A DNA stretch of 64,000 bases from Oscarella lobularis. Lineage: Eukaryota > Porifera > Homoscleromorpha > Homosclerophorida > Oscarellidae. Below the pieces are notes generated by a model that saw nothing but the letters and a program-made list of their open reading frames with translations, ran no database searches and was not told the origin of the DNA. This document shows, in pieces, positions 41,968 through 54,300 of this stretch. Location of the stretch: positions 2,850,648 to 2,914,647 of the forward strand of contig NC_089177.1 of the NCBI RefSeq assembly GCF_947507565.1, in the 5' to 3' direction. How positions within the stretch are numbered: the first letter of the stretch is position 1; every line of letters starts with the position of its first letter. Made by a program: the position numbers and the translations under genes.

Positions 41968-42168
41968 CCCGCGAGAAGGTGTGACGCCCCTTTATGTGCG
42001 CGGTCTGTGCGCGTCTTTGCGCAGACTAACCACTATAAAAGCCGGCCCTTGATTTGTCGTAGCTTTTCCTCCTTTAGCTAATCGAATTTCTCAATTAGCC
42101 GGCGTGGATAAAGCAAGGATGTGATCTAATTGCAGCCCATTGCGCTCACTCTCCCCCTGCGTGTAAAC
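41968..42168. promoter_or_regulatory. Shared divergent promoter region, vault-like and C3-like genes
   Basis: Only 201 bases separate the two start codons, which face away from each other. The stretch contains a TATA-like ctataaaag at about 42031 oriented toward the plus-strand gene. Bidirectional control is inference from spacing. Confidence 0.4.
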
Positions 42169-45100
42169 ATGTCAGGACTCACCTATTTTGCCACGATAGC
42201 ATTGCTGTGCGGCCTTCTCTCCTGTGCTCACACGCAGTAAGACTGCTCGTTGCGTTGCCACTTTCACCAAAGCGTGCAAACTCGAGCAGAAAAAGCGACT
42301 TCGTCGTCGCGGCGCCAAGCTCCGTTCGACTGGGCTTCGAAACGCCCGTCTTCGTTTTCGTTTCGGGCAACGAGAACCTCTCACTCACATTGCAGCTCTA
42401 CGATGGCAATTACCTTTTCTTCCACGAGAGAGCATCCTTCGCCCCAGGCGAGTGATAGCACCCATTGTTCCTCTCACTCGCATCATAACTAAGGCTTTTC
42501 AGGTGTTGCGGACTCCTTTCGAATCAACGTATAGTCTAGCGCGTCCGAATTCTCGACTTGCGTGCATTTGTCTTCGCAGTTCTCGTTGGCTGATATGAAC
42601 CCGCACGAAAAGAAGTCGCCCTGCGACGTGCAGATGCGTCTCGTCGTTCTTTCCTTCAAGCTCGGCTTGAGAAAGGAATTTTCTCTTCAAGTCGACTGCA
42701 GTGGAGCGTCGTTTCGAATCTTTACGGATAAGCCTATTTACACGCCCGGGCAGAAAGGTGCTAGCAACAGGATTGAGTGTTTGATATAGAGGTTATTTTG
42801 TACTCTACCGCAGTGAAAATCAATTTGGCCGGTTTGGATTATAAATTCGTATGTCATCATCTGAATTTCGACGTCGACGTCAAAGTACGCTTACAATAGT
42901 CATAAAATTGAGTTCTGATGCGGTAGTTGTAGAACCCTGACGGGATTATCATAAGAAGATTTTCAAATTTGCGCCAGGATAACGGTATTTTTGCAGGGTC
43001 ACCCAGAGCAGTTGTTTTACTGTTTTTCTTCAATAGAAATTATACCTTTGACGTTTTCTATCAATGCTGAACCCCAACTGGGGCATTGGACTCTTGAGGC
43101 CCATGGCAGGGATAGATCAGGAGTAAGCAAACAGCGCCTGGTAGCATAGTCTCTCTTTCATCTTAGATTCTTTCTTAGCTAAATGTTACTGGTTCCCAAA
43201 CGTTTGAAGTCAGAGAATACGGTGAGTCATCATCTTCTCTTTGAAAACGATTCAATGACATTTTGTTCTTCAAGTCCTACCGCGTTTTGACGTTAGAATT
43301 ATATTGCCTGGCTCTGTGACCGCTTCTACAGGAGAATTTACTGTTGAAGTCGAATCCAAGTAAATGCAATAAGGAATCTCTACAAATGATGTCGAATATT
43401 TTGTACAGGTACTCGTACGGTAAACCGGTCAGCGGCGTAGCTTCTTTAGCATTTGGAGTTCAGTATGAGAACATTTACAGACCTCTCTATCGAAGAAGCA
43501 GCACAAAATTCACCGAAGACGTAATCACAGTCAAATAAGAACGTTGCTCATTCATTGACGTGTTTTCTAAAATGTTAGCTTATAAACGGAAGAGCAGATT
43601 TCGAAATCAACGTCAATGATACTATTCAGAGCCTTCCCTATAAGTCATTTCCCGTCGGAGGACGACTACGCGTCACTGCTTACGTCAAGGAAGCAGAGAC
43701 AGGCGACGAGGAGAAAGCTACTGACAACACGCTCGTCTTCTCGAAAAAGACCTTTTTTCTCGACGTATCGAGGAATCGAAAGTATTTCAAGCCAGGCCTT
43801 CCCTATCACCTCGAGGTTTGACTCTGGCTAACATCAATTTGACAAGCCGAGTTACGAGTTCGTGCAGGTCCTGGTGCGCAGTGCAATAGGTGAACCTATT
43901 CCGGGTTCAAAAGTAGGGCTGAAGGCAAAAACTGTCAGCGAGAACGGTGGCATTAAGCCAGTCGAGTTTGCGGGCAGAGACAGCCAGCAAAGACTGTGCG
44001 ACGAGTTGGGACTTGCTGATTTTTACGTAGACGTTCCCAGGCTTACGAAAGAGCTTCATTTGGAAGTAAGAGTGTTTTCGTTTTTGAAGTCTAGTATAAC
44101 TTGCACGTCTGCAGTTGAAAGCAGAAGATGAAGAGCCGGTTTACTTGACTTTACTTCCAGAAACGTCTTCTCTCAATGATCGATACATATCCATACGTAG
44201 GCGGAGGACTAAATTTCCTGTAAAGACGTATTCAGGATTTTTACTCTGCAACTAACTGTGACTTGTTTGTTTCAGATATGTTTCAAAAAGTCTGGCTGTG
44301 GCGACGTCGAGTTTCAAGTGACGTCGTCTCACGTGGATTTGCCGCCTAGTCTTTGTTACTTTGTAAGAGAATAGAGATGAAGCAATTCGCTTTCTATGTT
44401 ACTGTGGGTAGGTGACTTGCCATGGGCTGATAATTAACAAGAAGTGTCGCAACGCCATAGCCTGGCCAACCACCATCCCGATAGCCATCTCTCCCGTTAT
44501 GCAGCCCTGTTGCTACCTCGTAGTATTCTACCAAAAGGATGGCGTCGTGGTAGCAGACCATGCTCCGATATACACCCAGGAAGCCTATCCTAATAATGTA
44601 AGCACATGAACGCCAATATTCACCTACTCACCTAAGCCGACAAAAAATAGATTGCTGTGGAAATCGAACAGCAGGGACACGTTCAGCCTGGCACCGAAGT
44701 GAAATTTAAATTTACTGGTCAGGCTAAATCGGTGGTCACCCTAACCGGCGTTGACAAGGCGGTGCAATATTTGGTCAAAGATAGTCAACGTTCTGAAGTA
44801 CCGTCTCTCTTTGGCATAATCACTATCACGCGTTTATGTTTTGTTGTCTTAGGTTAATGTATCTGAAGCCAATACTGCTTGCTATGGACAATTTTGCCAG
44901 TGTCTTGCTGTCGGCGGCCGTACATCTTTGGAAATGTTTCAAGTTCGTTTGATAGCAGAATTCTGATTTGACGAGCATGTGTGATACTTAGAACTCTGGG
45001 CTTGGTATTACCACTCGAGCCATGACGGCTGGATCCTCCTTGCGTAAGCCGCTTTCATTAATAAAGAGTGTGCTAAACTGTCGCTACAGATGTTTTGGAG

Positions 45101-48100
45101 CCTCTTTCGGTGGAAGAGAAAATGTCCAATTTAGAACGTATTGTATAGAGAACGTGCGTTTTTGGTTATAATTTTTTCAGTAGAATGTTGCGATATGGGA
45201 AAGGAATTCTGCATTGCTGACGAGGAAAAAGACTGCGATGGTAAAGGAAAAGCGCTGAAAGAACTCGGGTCGCTGACCGACGAATGCATGACTGCTTACG
45301 TGCGCTGTTGTCACGATGCCAAGGCAAATGGCGAATGCGTTGAAGAGGGAGGTAATGTCGCTCTTTGAAATAATGATTTGTCATAAAAATAGAGTTCTTA
45401 GATGTACGAGCAAGAGCACTGGGCGGATTGAGCACCGAATTTGCACCTGTCACGATTTTTCGCTCTAATTTTCCAGAATCATGGCAAGAAAAGATTATCA
45501 TAGGGTATATAGTTTACAATTCAACTATCATCGCTTGATAAGTTAGAACGTATATAGTGATGATGGATCGGCATCAAAGCTAATCACCCTTCCAGACAGT
45601 ATTACAACGTGGCAAATCAGAGCCATAGGAACTTCGCCGACCGGACTCTTCGGCGTTGCAGAAGAAGCCAGTATCACCGCGTTTCGATCGCAATTTCTTG
45701 ATCTCATCCTTCCTTACTCGGTCAAAAGAGGAGAACAGTTCTTAGTAAAAGCTGTCGTTTTCAATTACAACAAACAAGTGCAGTCTAATGTATGTACAAT
45801 TTGGTTTTTAGTAACGTGTCTGAAAAGTGGCGTTTCGCGTAGGTGACCGTTGAACTAGATTCTAAGGACGACTCTGTCTGCACCAGCGCTGGAACAGGAT
45901 CTGAGACCGACCGAGTCACGATGGACATTCCGGCAGAATCTAGCAGAGTGGCCCTCTTTTCAGTTGTACCTCTCGAAGTTGGAGAAGTGAGTATTTCGGC
46001 AGTTCTAAGAGGATTCTTCTATTCTGAGAAAGTAACGAAGAACGTTAGAGTAGAGGTATGTTCGTGCGGATTTTATGCAATTGTTTCTCATAATGATGAT
46101 AATGAACAGCCGGAAGGCATAGAGAAAAGAATTGGACAAACGTATGCTGTTGATCCAGAAGGTTGAAACATTAGAGTTTTTAGTACTACCATGCAAAATA
46201 TCTTTTCTAGACGACAAGGGAAAAAACGTTGTGTTTGACTTCTCACTTCCTCGAGACACTGTAAAAGATTCGGCTTTGGGTCACTTGTACATAACAGGTA
46301 TTTTGATTGTACGCATAGAGTAGACGACATTTTTATGGTGAATATTGTCTAGGAAATTTGCTCAGTCCAATGGCCGTTGTATCGCATCTTGGAAGTCTCA
46401 TTGCGCAGCCTTATGGCTGTGGGGAACAAAATTTGCTTCGCTTGTCTCCAAACATAATGGTTCTTCGGTATCTCAACCACACAGATCAGCTTACTCCTGG
46501 CTTGAAGAAATCCGCCATTGATTGGATACAAGAAGGTAGCCAACCAGTAAGCAGAGCGTAAACTACAGTAAACGTTCTATTTAGGATACGAAAGGCAGCT
46601 CAACTACAGAAGAAAGACTCCTCTCTCGGATAAAGGTTCTTTCAGTGCATTTGGTGACGACGACGATCACCCTGGAAGCACATGGTTATAAGATCTCTTC
46701 TCTTTTGCACTCTGGCTAACGTCTTTACGAAAAAGGCTCACGGCATTTGTTGCCAGAACTCTATGTCAAGCTCGTGCCGTCGAAGGCATCACCATTGATT
46801 CGATGATGATAGACGATGCACTCAGGTGGCTTGTCACGAAACAGAATCGCGTAACTGGACAGTTCGAAGAGACGGGCCGAGTCATTCACCAAGAAATGAC
46901 GGTATTTGACGCCAAATTGGAAAGCGCGAATCCTTTTTTGAAATTGATTTTCAGGGAGGAGTCTCGTCGGCGTCATCCTGCTCGTTGACAGCCTTTATCC
47001 TAATTTCGATGCTTGAATGCTCATACGGCAATACGCAGGTGTTTTTCCCGGCACTTGCACCACGCATACATCTTGTAACCTTTGATGTCTTATACAGGTT
47101 GGGCAAATTGTTGAGAGGCAGGCTTTTGATTACGTTACGTCGTGCCTTCGACGCGAAAAGTCCTGTAGCAGTTCATTCTTTAAATCACTAGCGGCGTACA
47201 CGTACTGCCTTGGTGGAGAAAAACGGTTAGCTCGAAGCACTTTAGAAGATTTGCATTCCTGTGCATCAGTTGATAGAAGTAAGAGCTCTTTCTATATAGT
47301 AGTGACTTCTGTCAATGTTTCGTGCAGACCGGAATATGCTGGACTGGACTTCTCATTCTCCTACGAGAAGCATTGCTACAGAAACTGCAAGTTACACCGG
47401 TTTGGCTTACATGTGCCTTGGAGACTACAAGACAGCGGAGAAAATCATCAACTGGATCACGTCAGTGAGAAATCCCGATGGAGGCTTTACATCAACTCAG
47501 GTATGTACTATTTTGATAAAGAATTCCTTGTCACGGTATTTTATATAGGACACGATACTCGCTATTCAAGCTCTTTCTACGTTTGCTGAAGAGAACTTTG
47601 GCAGAGCTACAAATCTGATTTTTAACATAACTGCTGGAGGCAAAGTCTTTAATGTGAACGTCGCCAGTGAAAGCGCCAACGTTCGACATCAAATTGAAGT
47701 TCCTGTTGGGGGCAATGTGACTGTAGTGACAACGGGCAAAGGAACGGCTCTAGTTCAGGTAAAATACTGTAGATAGTGGCGTGCTTTTAGTCTCATTTTA
47801 TCGTACATAATTATAGGCAGGATTAAGCTATAACAGCTTGCTTGCTGAGAAGACGTGCAACTTTGACATCACGGTAAAGAACGAGCTTAAAGAAAAGAAG
47901 GAACAATTATCTATTTCTCTCTGCGTCAAGTAGAACCGCGATTCGGATCATTAGTCGCAAATTTTAATTAAGGTTTTTACTAGACATCGAACCAAAACTC
48001 CGACAATGATGTCAGTGATCGAGATCGAACTCTTTTCGGGATTCAAAGCTTCCGACGTTTCGTTGAAGGTGAGACACAGAAGCATAGCTATATACGTATA

Positions 48101-49199
48101 TTTTTTAAATAAAATTTGTTTAATAGGCACTTCTCAATCTTCCGAACCTTGGCGTCAAAAGATACGAAAGCGTGGGACGAGTTCTCAAGCTTTATCTTGA
48201 ACAGGTTGGCTGTTTGAGCTTATTAGAAAGATGTTGTTTGGAATTTTGGATAAATAGATTAAGAACTCCAAAATGTGCCTGAACTTCAAAGCAAAACGTT
48301 TTCAAAAAGTCGGTTTTGTTCAACCGGCGACAGTCCGCGTGTACGATTACTACAATCCAGGCAAGCAAGACTTTCAAAAAATATTTTCCGCAGTCTTAGT
48401 CGTCTTCTTTAGATGACAACTGTACTAAATTCTATGCTCCAGAAAAGACCAGTCCCCTACTTGACACACTGTGCTTCAAAAAATCGTGTGTATGTGGAGC
48501 AGGTAGTTGATTATTAATTAAAGTCATTTATATTCTTTTCACAAAACGTGTGTCAATGTAGGAAGATGTCCTGCTTGTTACAGTTACGTTTATGAAAAAA
48601 CGAAAAGCAGTCCTTATTATGTGGGCGAGCCTGCAACTTGCCGTGAGTTTCTGCTATATAGCGTTTCGCTCCATGCTGAATTTTTGTTCCTACGATTAGG
48701 TAAGAAGGGAAAAAATACATTGCTCCAGTCAAATCAAAAACCAGATAAAAGAGATATAACAAGAGATGAATTAGTTAGAGCCTCCTGCCTTGGGCATTTT
48801 GGTAAGAAGATTATTTGAATTTACAGTAGTGCAGTATTTAATTTTCATTCATTTTCAGCCTATCAAGTTAGAGTAGACAAAGTGGAAACGCTGTGTGACA
48901 ACGGATGGACAAAGATTACCGTGAAGCTCTTGCGTGAGATCAAGACGGGCATACGAGATTACAATTTCAACAAGGACGTCAAGTTGGTCATTTGGAAAAG
49001 AGGTGCATGTCACTGCCCCAAAGTTGAAGTAGGCAAAAACTACCTGTTTGTTGGAAATGACGGGCCAAAGTTTATCATTGATCACAATTCAATATGGATG
49101 CCGTGGAAAAGCTACTTGTGGTCTAAAAAATCGTCTTATACGAAAAAACTGACCAAAGACGGAGGAGCTATCTGCGAGAAACATGTCAAGGAAAACTAA
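42169..49199 (+). CDS. Complement C3-like thioester-containing protein
   Basis: A large secreted protein of the alpha-2-macroglobulin/complement superfamily. It begins with a signal peptide, MSGLTYFATIALLCGLLSCA. Macroglobulin domains follow; FRIFTDKPIYTPGQK (about 42715-42754) is the classic MG-domain motif. An anaphylatoxin domain lies at about 45180-45350 with paired cysteines (VECCDMGKEFC, AYVRCCHDAK), followed by VRARALGG and FRSNFPESWQEK as in C3. The thioester site is intact: QPYGCGEQNLLRLSPN at 46407-46455. The TED histidine is kept in GRVIHQEM (CAC 46887-46889), predicting the C3-like hydroxyl-reactive thioester. A CUB/receptor-binding region leads to a cysteine-rich stretch (FKKSCVCGAGRCPACYSYVY), then a C345C/NTR domain (YQVRVDKVETLCDNGWTKIT to ICEKHVKEN). 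Anaphylatoxin plus NTR separates it from A2M and insect TEPs. No clear tetrabasic beta/alpha processing site was found. C3, C4 and C5 paralogy is not resolved. Confidence 0.92.
45180..45352 (+). other. Anaphylatoxin (ANATO) domain exon of the C3-like gene
   Basis: One exon holds the six-cysteine anaphylatoxin pattern: CC near the start, single Cys in EFC and DC, another in DEC, then CC, and a final C in GECVEE. In complement proteins this small helical domain is released as a chemotactic peptide. The downstream VRAR is a candidate cleavage point by position; cleavage itself is inference. Confidence 0.85.
46415..46432 (+). other. Thioester motif GCGEQN
   Basis: These six codons encode the Cys-Gly-Glu-Gln core that forms the internal thioester in C3, C4 and A2M. 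The context (QPY before, LLRLSPN after) matches the family and no key residue is missing. Confidence 0.95.
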
Positions 49200-49304
49200 C
49201 CTTTTTTTGTAGAGTCCTTCAATGTGCTCATTGAGTCTGCATTTGGCGGTGCATTACGTTCGCCAAGTGGTTGATATTCACACATACTAGGTCACCCGAG
49301 AAGT

Positions 49305-49493
49305 ATGGGATTGTTTGCTCGCTGTAGCGCTTTTCTGCTGCTCTTTCAAGTGTTGCTGCACAGCGTTCCGGTGACTGCTCACAAATTCGACTTCGGAGAC
49401 GGTCTCGCTGTGGTCGTAGGAGTTGTCCTTCTATCCGCAGTCGTCTGCATCGCTTTGGGCTACATCGCGGGAAAGAGAGCAAGTCGAAGTTAG
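49305..49493 (+). CDS. Very small secretory/membrane protein
   Basis: A 62-codon single-exon frame with coherent design. It has an N-terminal signal peptide (CSAFLLLFQVLLHSVPVTA), a short luminal segment (HKFDFGDG), one transmembrane helix (LAVVVGVVLLSAVVCIALGY) and a basic cytosolic end (KRASRS). This order gives a type I mini-membrane protein of about 40 residues after cleavage. It sits 106 bases after the C3-like stop and is the only such frame in the interval. I do not recognise the family. Small regulatory membrane proteins share this shape, but no function is assigned. Confidence 0.5.
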   Translation: MGLFARCSAFLLLFQVLLHSVPVTAHKFDFGDGLAVVVGVVLLSAVVCIALGYIAGKRASRS

Positions 49494-49731
49494 CCAAGCC
49501 AAAGAAGAAAGAGACGAAAAACAGCGAGAGAGCCGCAACGAACATGTTGTCGCATAGGAAGCAAATCTAGAATAAGTAGTGACGTCAGTGTTGAGTTCGA
49601 ATAGCGCAGTGGAAAGGACTACTAGTATCGAAGACACGTAAGTCAGTGATGTATAATCTTTATTATAATTAAGCCACCGCTTGCATGTACACATTGGGAC
49701 CCCTCTATACTGTGTTCATACAGGTCTTCCC

Positions 49732-51186
49732 CTACGCTACAGATGTCGGCTGGTTGAACGACGTCTGACCGCTGCCGGGTACGTCAAAGAGATCGCACAC
49801 GCCTTCCGACTCTTCCAGATTGAAGAAATAGTCTTGATCGGCCGGTGGAGGAGACAGCCTCAGCAGTGGAGCGAAGCCTAGAAAAGAAGAGTGCGGAGGG
49901 ACGTCTTGGAGAAGAAAACAACGCCGACCTTCTTGAGCCATAATTTCGTCTAGCAGATCTTTTCCTAAGTCGACACCTGGGCAACACAAATTAGAATACT
50001 TCATTGTGGAGAAGATGGGCTCACCGTCCATGTGAGCACTTTTTTGAGACGATTCCCTTTCAGCTCCTAAAGAATTAGCGTCATAATTTCGTCTCAAGAA
50101 AGAAATTCATTACCTCTTGCCGATGATAACATAGGAGAGACGTCAGTTGGCAACGGTTGGCCTTCAGTCGTCATTGACGACGGCTCAGTATTCATTTCCT
50201 CGATATCAACTTCACACAGAGAGACAAAGACTCGAGAAATGAAGCAAACCGAGAAAAGAACTCACCCATGGAAGCCTGCGAAAGTTCCAAGACGCTAGAC
50301 AGAGCCTCGTCTTGATCCACAAGAAGTACGTTGATCGGCCCATTGTGACTCTTCAAATGTATCTGACACAGGTGATTGCTACCATTCCCAAAATCCTAAA
50401 TCAGCCCCCTCCTCCTAATCAATGATTTAGAGATGAAATCACGGTACCCCTGTGTGTGGCGTTGCCAGGGGCACTTCGAGCTCGGTGCCAGACGGTGCCT
50501 GTACAGCTAAAATCGTTTTTCCTTGAAAGTCCTGTATATGACAAAGATCGTCGTGCGTGATGTAGGCGTATTGATCATTGGTCGTGTCCTCGGAGACGTT
50601 TCTCAGACTCTGTTGCAACCAGGAACGCTTCTCGTCCAAATCCCGCTCCTCATCTTCGAGTTGTTGCAATTTGTTCTTTAGCGACCTTGAGCGCGACGTA
50701 ATTTCAGCAGAATTCGATCCGGGCCCCGCTCCTCTAAAAAGACGTTACGCGTGAATTCCTAGGACTCCCTCCGCGAAAAAAAAACACGCACTTCCATTGG
50801 ATACTATTTTTAGATTTTTTCTCAATTAGCCCAATTCCTTCGAGAACGTTCGTTATGTCGTATATCCGCCGCTTCTGTCGCACGGCCAACGTGTCCGCCG
50901 CCTTTATACACATTTGTATCAACTCGAATTCAAAAAAAAACGAACCGAAGCCCTATCTCACGTGTTTTAGATCGAGGACGCCGTCTGGCGCTTGTTGGAG
51001 TAGGGAAACGAAACGCGAAGTGAGAAGACCGAGAGATTTTTCGTGTCGACTCGACGCCGCCGCGTTCGAACTTCCCGTCGGATCGGGCGAGCCCGTTTCG
51101 CGCGAGTGCGGCGAGTCGACGCTCGCCGCGGTGCTCGCGCGACGTCCGTCTTGATCGAAATCGTCGCCGTCGTCGTCTAGTTGCAT
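49732..51186 (-). CDS. E2F transcription factor, E2F4/5-like
   Basis: E2F proteins bind TTTSSCGC sites as heterodimers with DP and control S-phase genes, with Rb-family pocket proteins as repressing partners. After an acidic N-terminus (first true ATG at 51186; upstream codons in the frame are not ATG) comes the winged-helix DNA-binding domain: [19 protein letters not shown], then [20 protein letters not shown] and [10 protein letters not shown] (about 50790-50900). The dimerisation/marked-box region follows: [52 protein letters not shown]. The C-terminus carries the pocket-protein binding motif [18 protein letters not shown], which is complete and most like E2F4/5. Stop is at 49732-49734. 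It is divergent from RPGRIP1L with 143 bases between start codons. Confidence 0.92.
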
Positions 51187-51329
51187 TCGTCGCCCAATCG
51201 TCGGTTTGTTTTTCAAATATCAACACGACTTCCTTATATGGTGAGAGGGTGCTTCGCGTTCTCCTAGCGCGCGAGGCGTAGCGTCGACTTTTGAAAGAAA
51301 AAAATGCTATCCGCCGTCTGTAAGCTGAA
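51187..51329. promoter_or_regulatory. Divergent promoter between the E2F and RPGRIP1L genes
   Basis: A GC-rich 143-base gap holds gcgcgcgag and cttcgcgttc, resembling half-sites of E2F-type elements, so autoregulation is conceivable. No convincing RFX X-box, expected for many ciliary genes, was seen. Confidence 0.35.
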
Positions 51330-54300
51330 ATGAGTGCGACCGTTGCGAGAGGAAATCGTCCGAAGGTGGACGATTACGGTGGGAACCTCGTAAACGTCGA
51401 GAATCGTCGTCTGATCGCGTTTTCGTCTTGCAGCGTTCGATTTTCGCGTCGGCGCGGGACGATCGGAGGTGGAAGAGCGGCGAACGATTGCTCGATTGTC
51501 TCGCGATGAGCTGGAAGACAAGCACATTCGGCTCTACGAAGAGCACCTGGTACACAGGAGTTTTTTTACTCGCACACCGACATTTGACGCAATGCGAAAT
51601 TTCATAAGATTCTGAAGAAGAAGGAACGAAATCAAGAAGAGAAAATGAAAAGGTGACTCGATCATAAAATTCGTTCATCTAATTTTTAATTTAATTAATT
51701 AATTAACTTTTTAGAATGGCGACCAAGCTGCTGCGTTTGACTGCAGATAAGAAGGAGGAAGAGAGGAGACGAGCTGCTGGTGGTGGTCACGTGTGTACGT
51801 GGATTTGACGGCGTTTTTTTCGTGGCCAGCTAATTTCGCATATGTTCAGTAACAAAGTACGATCCAGAGATGAAGGACTTGATCGAGGATCTGCAATCTC
51901 AGATACGCAAATTAGTCAAAGATCGAGACGCGCTGAAAGACAAAGTAAGATGGGCTTTAGAAGAGAGAGCATCGTATTTTATTTCCTACTCTAGCTCACT
52001 CTGACCAAGCAACAGCTGATGTCCCAGTCAGGAAAACGCAGAACGGCATTCGATCACGTGAAGCCTAGAATCAGCACGGTACAGAAAGAAGCGCGCTTGG
52101 TGTTTCTCTTCAAAGACCGGTTGCTTTATTACATAAGGGGCTTAGTGCGAAACCTCCACCTTCTCAGCTATCTCGCCCACTTCCGCAGCCATCCACTCCT
52201 AGGTAGGGTGTTCACAATATTGCCCCCTTCCTGTGGGTTGCTGAATGGGTATTGTAGGAGATCTAGTTCTGGAGGGCAGTTTCCTCCTCGGTTTGTACGC
52301 TGTTATGGTTGAACGGAGACGTTACTTGTGAGGACTTCTGTAGGTATGGGCATAGTTTGCTGGAGGAAGCAAGGAAGGAAAAATCAGAACTGTGCGTGAA
52401 GTGTTTGATTAGAGAAAGATGTGCATGTATCTGCGTTTGTGACTAGGGAAGCTATCATTGGCGAATTACAGGAGCACATTCAGATTTTGGAAGACGAAGG
52501 CGCACGAAGTGCAGAATACGTATAGAAATCGATTGAAAAGAAAAAAAACTAGAATAGCTAGACGGTCCCGTAGATTCAAGACATGGAAATTAGACACGAA
52601 AGAGAAATACTGAAATACAAGGAACAGCTGTCAATGTCCCAGCGGTAAAATCAAGAATGAATTAGAGCATTCACGGCGAATAGCGAATTTTTATTAGATC
52701 TAATATTCAAGAAGACGTCGGATTGATTCGTTTGCAAAGGGAAGTCAAGGATCGCTCAGCTAAATTTGACTCTCTGCAGGCTCAGTATCTCTCTCTTGAG
52801 AAGGTCTGCTATTCTTTGCTTTAAAACTGTCTAATTCTTTACTATACGCACTACGTCAGAATATGAATTCAGTGAAGGCAAGCCATGCAAAATTACTGGA
52901 ACAACTTGAAGAGCTCAATAGACAGCTGGAAGATGTTGGTTTCCGGCCCATCTTCTGTCTGACTGCGATTTTGATGACGGCTTGTCTTAGGAAAAGGCTC
53001 GTAATGTTGCGCTGCAAACTCAGTTGCGAAGTGGAACGGCCACGGAGCAGCAGATAGCCGATGTGGGAGAGAATCGAAAAATACTATTTATCCGTCTAAG
53101 TATTGCTTATTCAGCTTCACGACATAATAGCAGATCTTCGCTCGGAAAAGCAGCTACTCAAGCAAACGAACGAGAAGCTGATCAAGAGGTATATTGGTGT
53201 CTATTTCTAAGAAATAAAAAAATGCGTGGGTGTGGTGCAGTGCATTCGACGCAGAAAGAGAAAGACAACACAAAGAGCAAATGCTTATTCTTCAGGTAAA
53301 TAAATGAACTTATTCCATTTGACGAGACTAGAGCACGAATTTTCTCAGACGCGTATCGAGCAACTCGAAGCGTCCCACAAGACCGATTTACAGGAGAAAA
53401 ATCACGTTTTGGATTTGCTCGACGAAGAACGAGGTGACAACGTGCAAAAACCCTTTCGATATCGCATCGTTCAAAGAGGTGATCACATTTAGGAGTGAAG
53501 TCGAATTTGGAGTCCGAATTGAGACAGCGAAATCTCCTGTACTATCAAACGAAACAGGAACACGACGAGCTTTCCGAGAAAATGAAATTTTTCACGAAAG
53601 AAAGCGCCGTCAACGTGCGAGAAATCGAGGAGGCGTTAGTCTTGATCAAAGTGGGGATATAGAAGCGTCGCATTTGTTTATTTTTAATTTACGGAGCAAT
53701 TTTAGACGCGCAAAGAGAAAGGGCAATCGTCTTTCGACTTCTTGGAGAAACTGGACGATAGCGTCGATGCGGGAAAAGGTGTCGCGTATACGACAGAGAT
53801 AAGAGCTCAACCGTTTTCGTTTTTTAGACCAGCTGAGGCGAGATCTGGCCGAGCTGAGATGTAACCACGCCGAAACCGTCGGCGAGTTGGACAAGACGAG
53901 ACGACTGCTTTCGATTCAGCACAAAATTAACAAGGATTACACGGCGGAAGTAGGCACGACACAACGAAGTCGTACCTATGAATGAAGCTGCGTTTCCTTT
54001 TAGGTCGATACCCTAGTGCGGCGAATGGAAAATGTGCAGCGGGATTGCGACGCTCGTTTGAAAGAGTACGCCCAGATGGTCGACGTCAAAGCGGCTCGGA
54101 TCAAGGTCGCTTGACAAGCCATAACGGGGGAAGAGACGATTTTATGATGTCATTTATAATAGAAACTCGAAGGTCAGTTGCACGACATCGCTTATGGGAC
54201 TAGGCAGTATCGAATCGAGAGAACCGCCAGGGAAGAGGTGAGCACGTTATGCTCTCCGTGTGAGCTCGTGACGTGTTTTTTGTCTTTCGAGGCGGATGAT

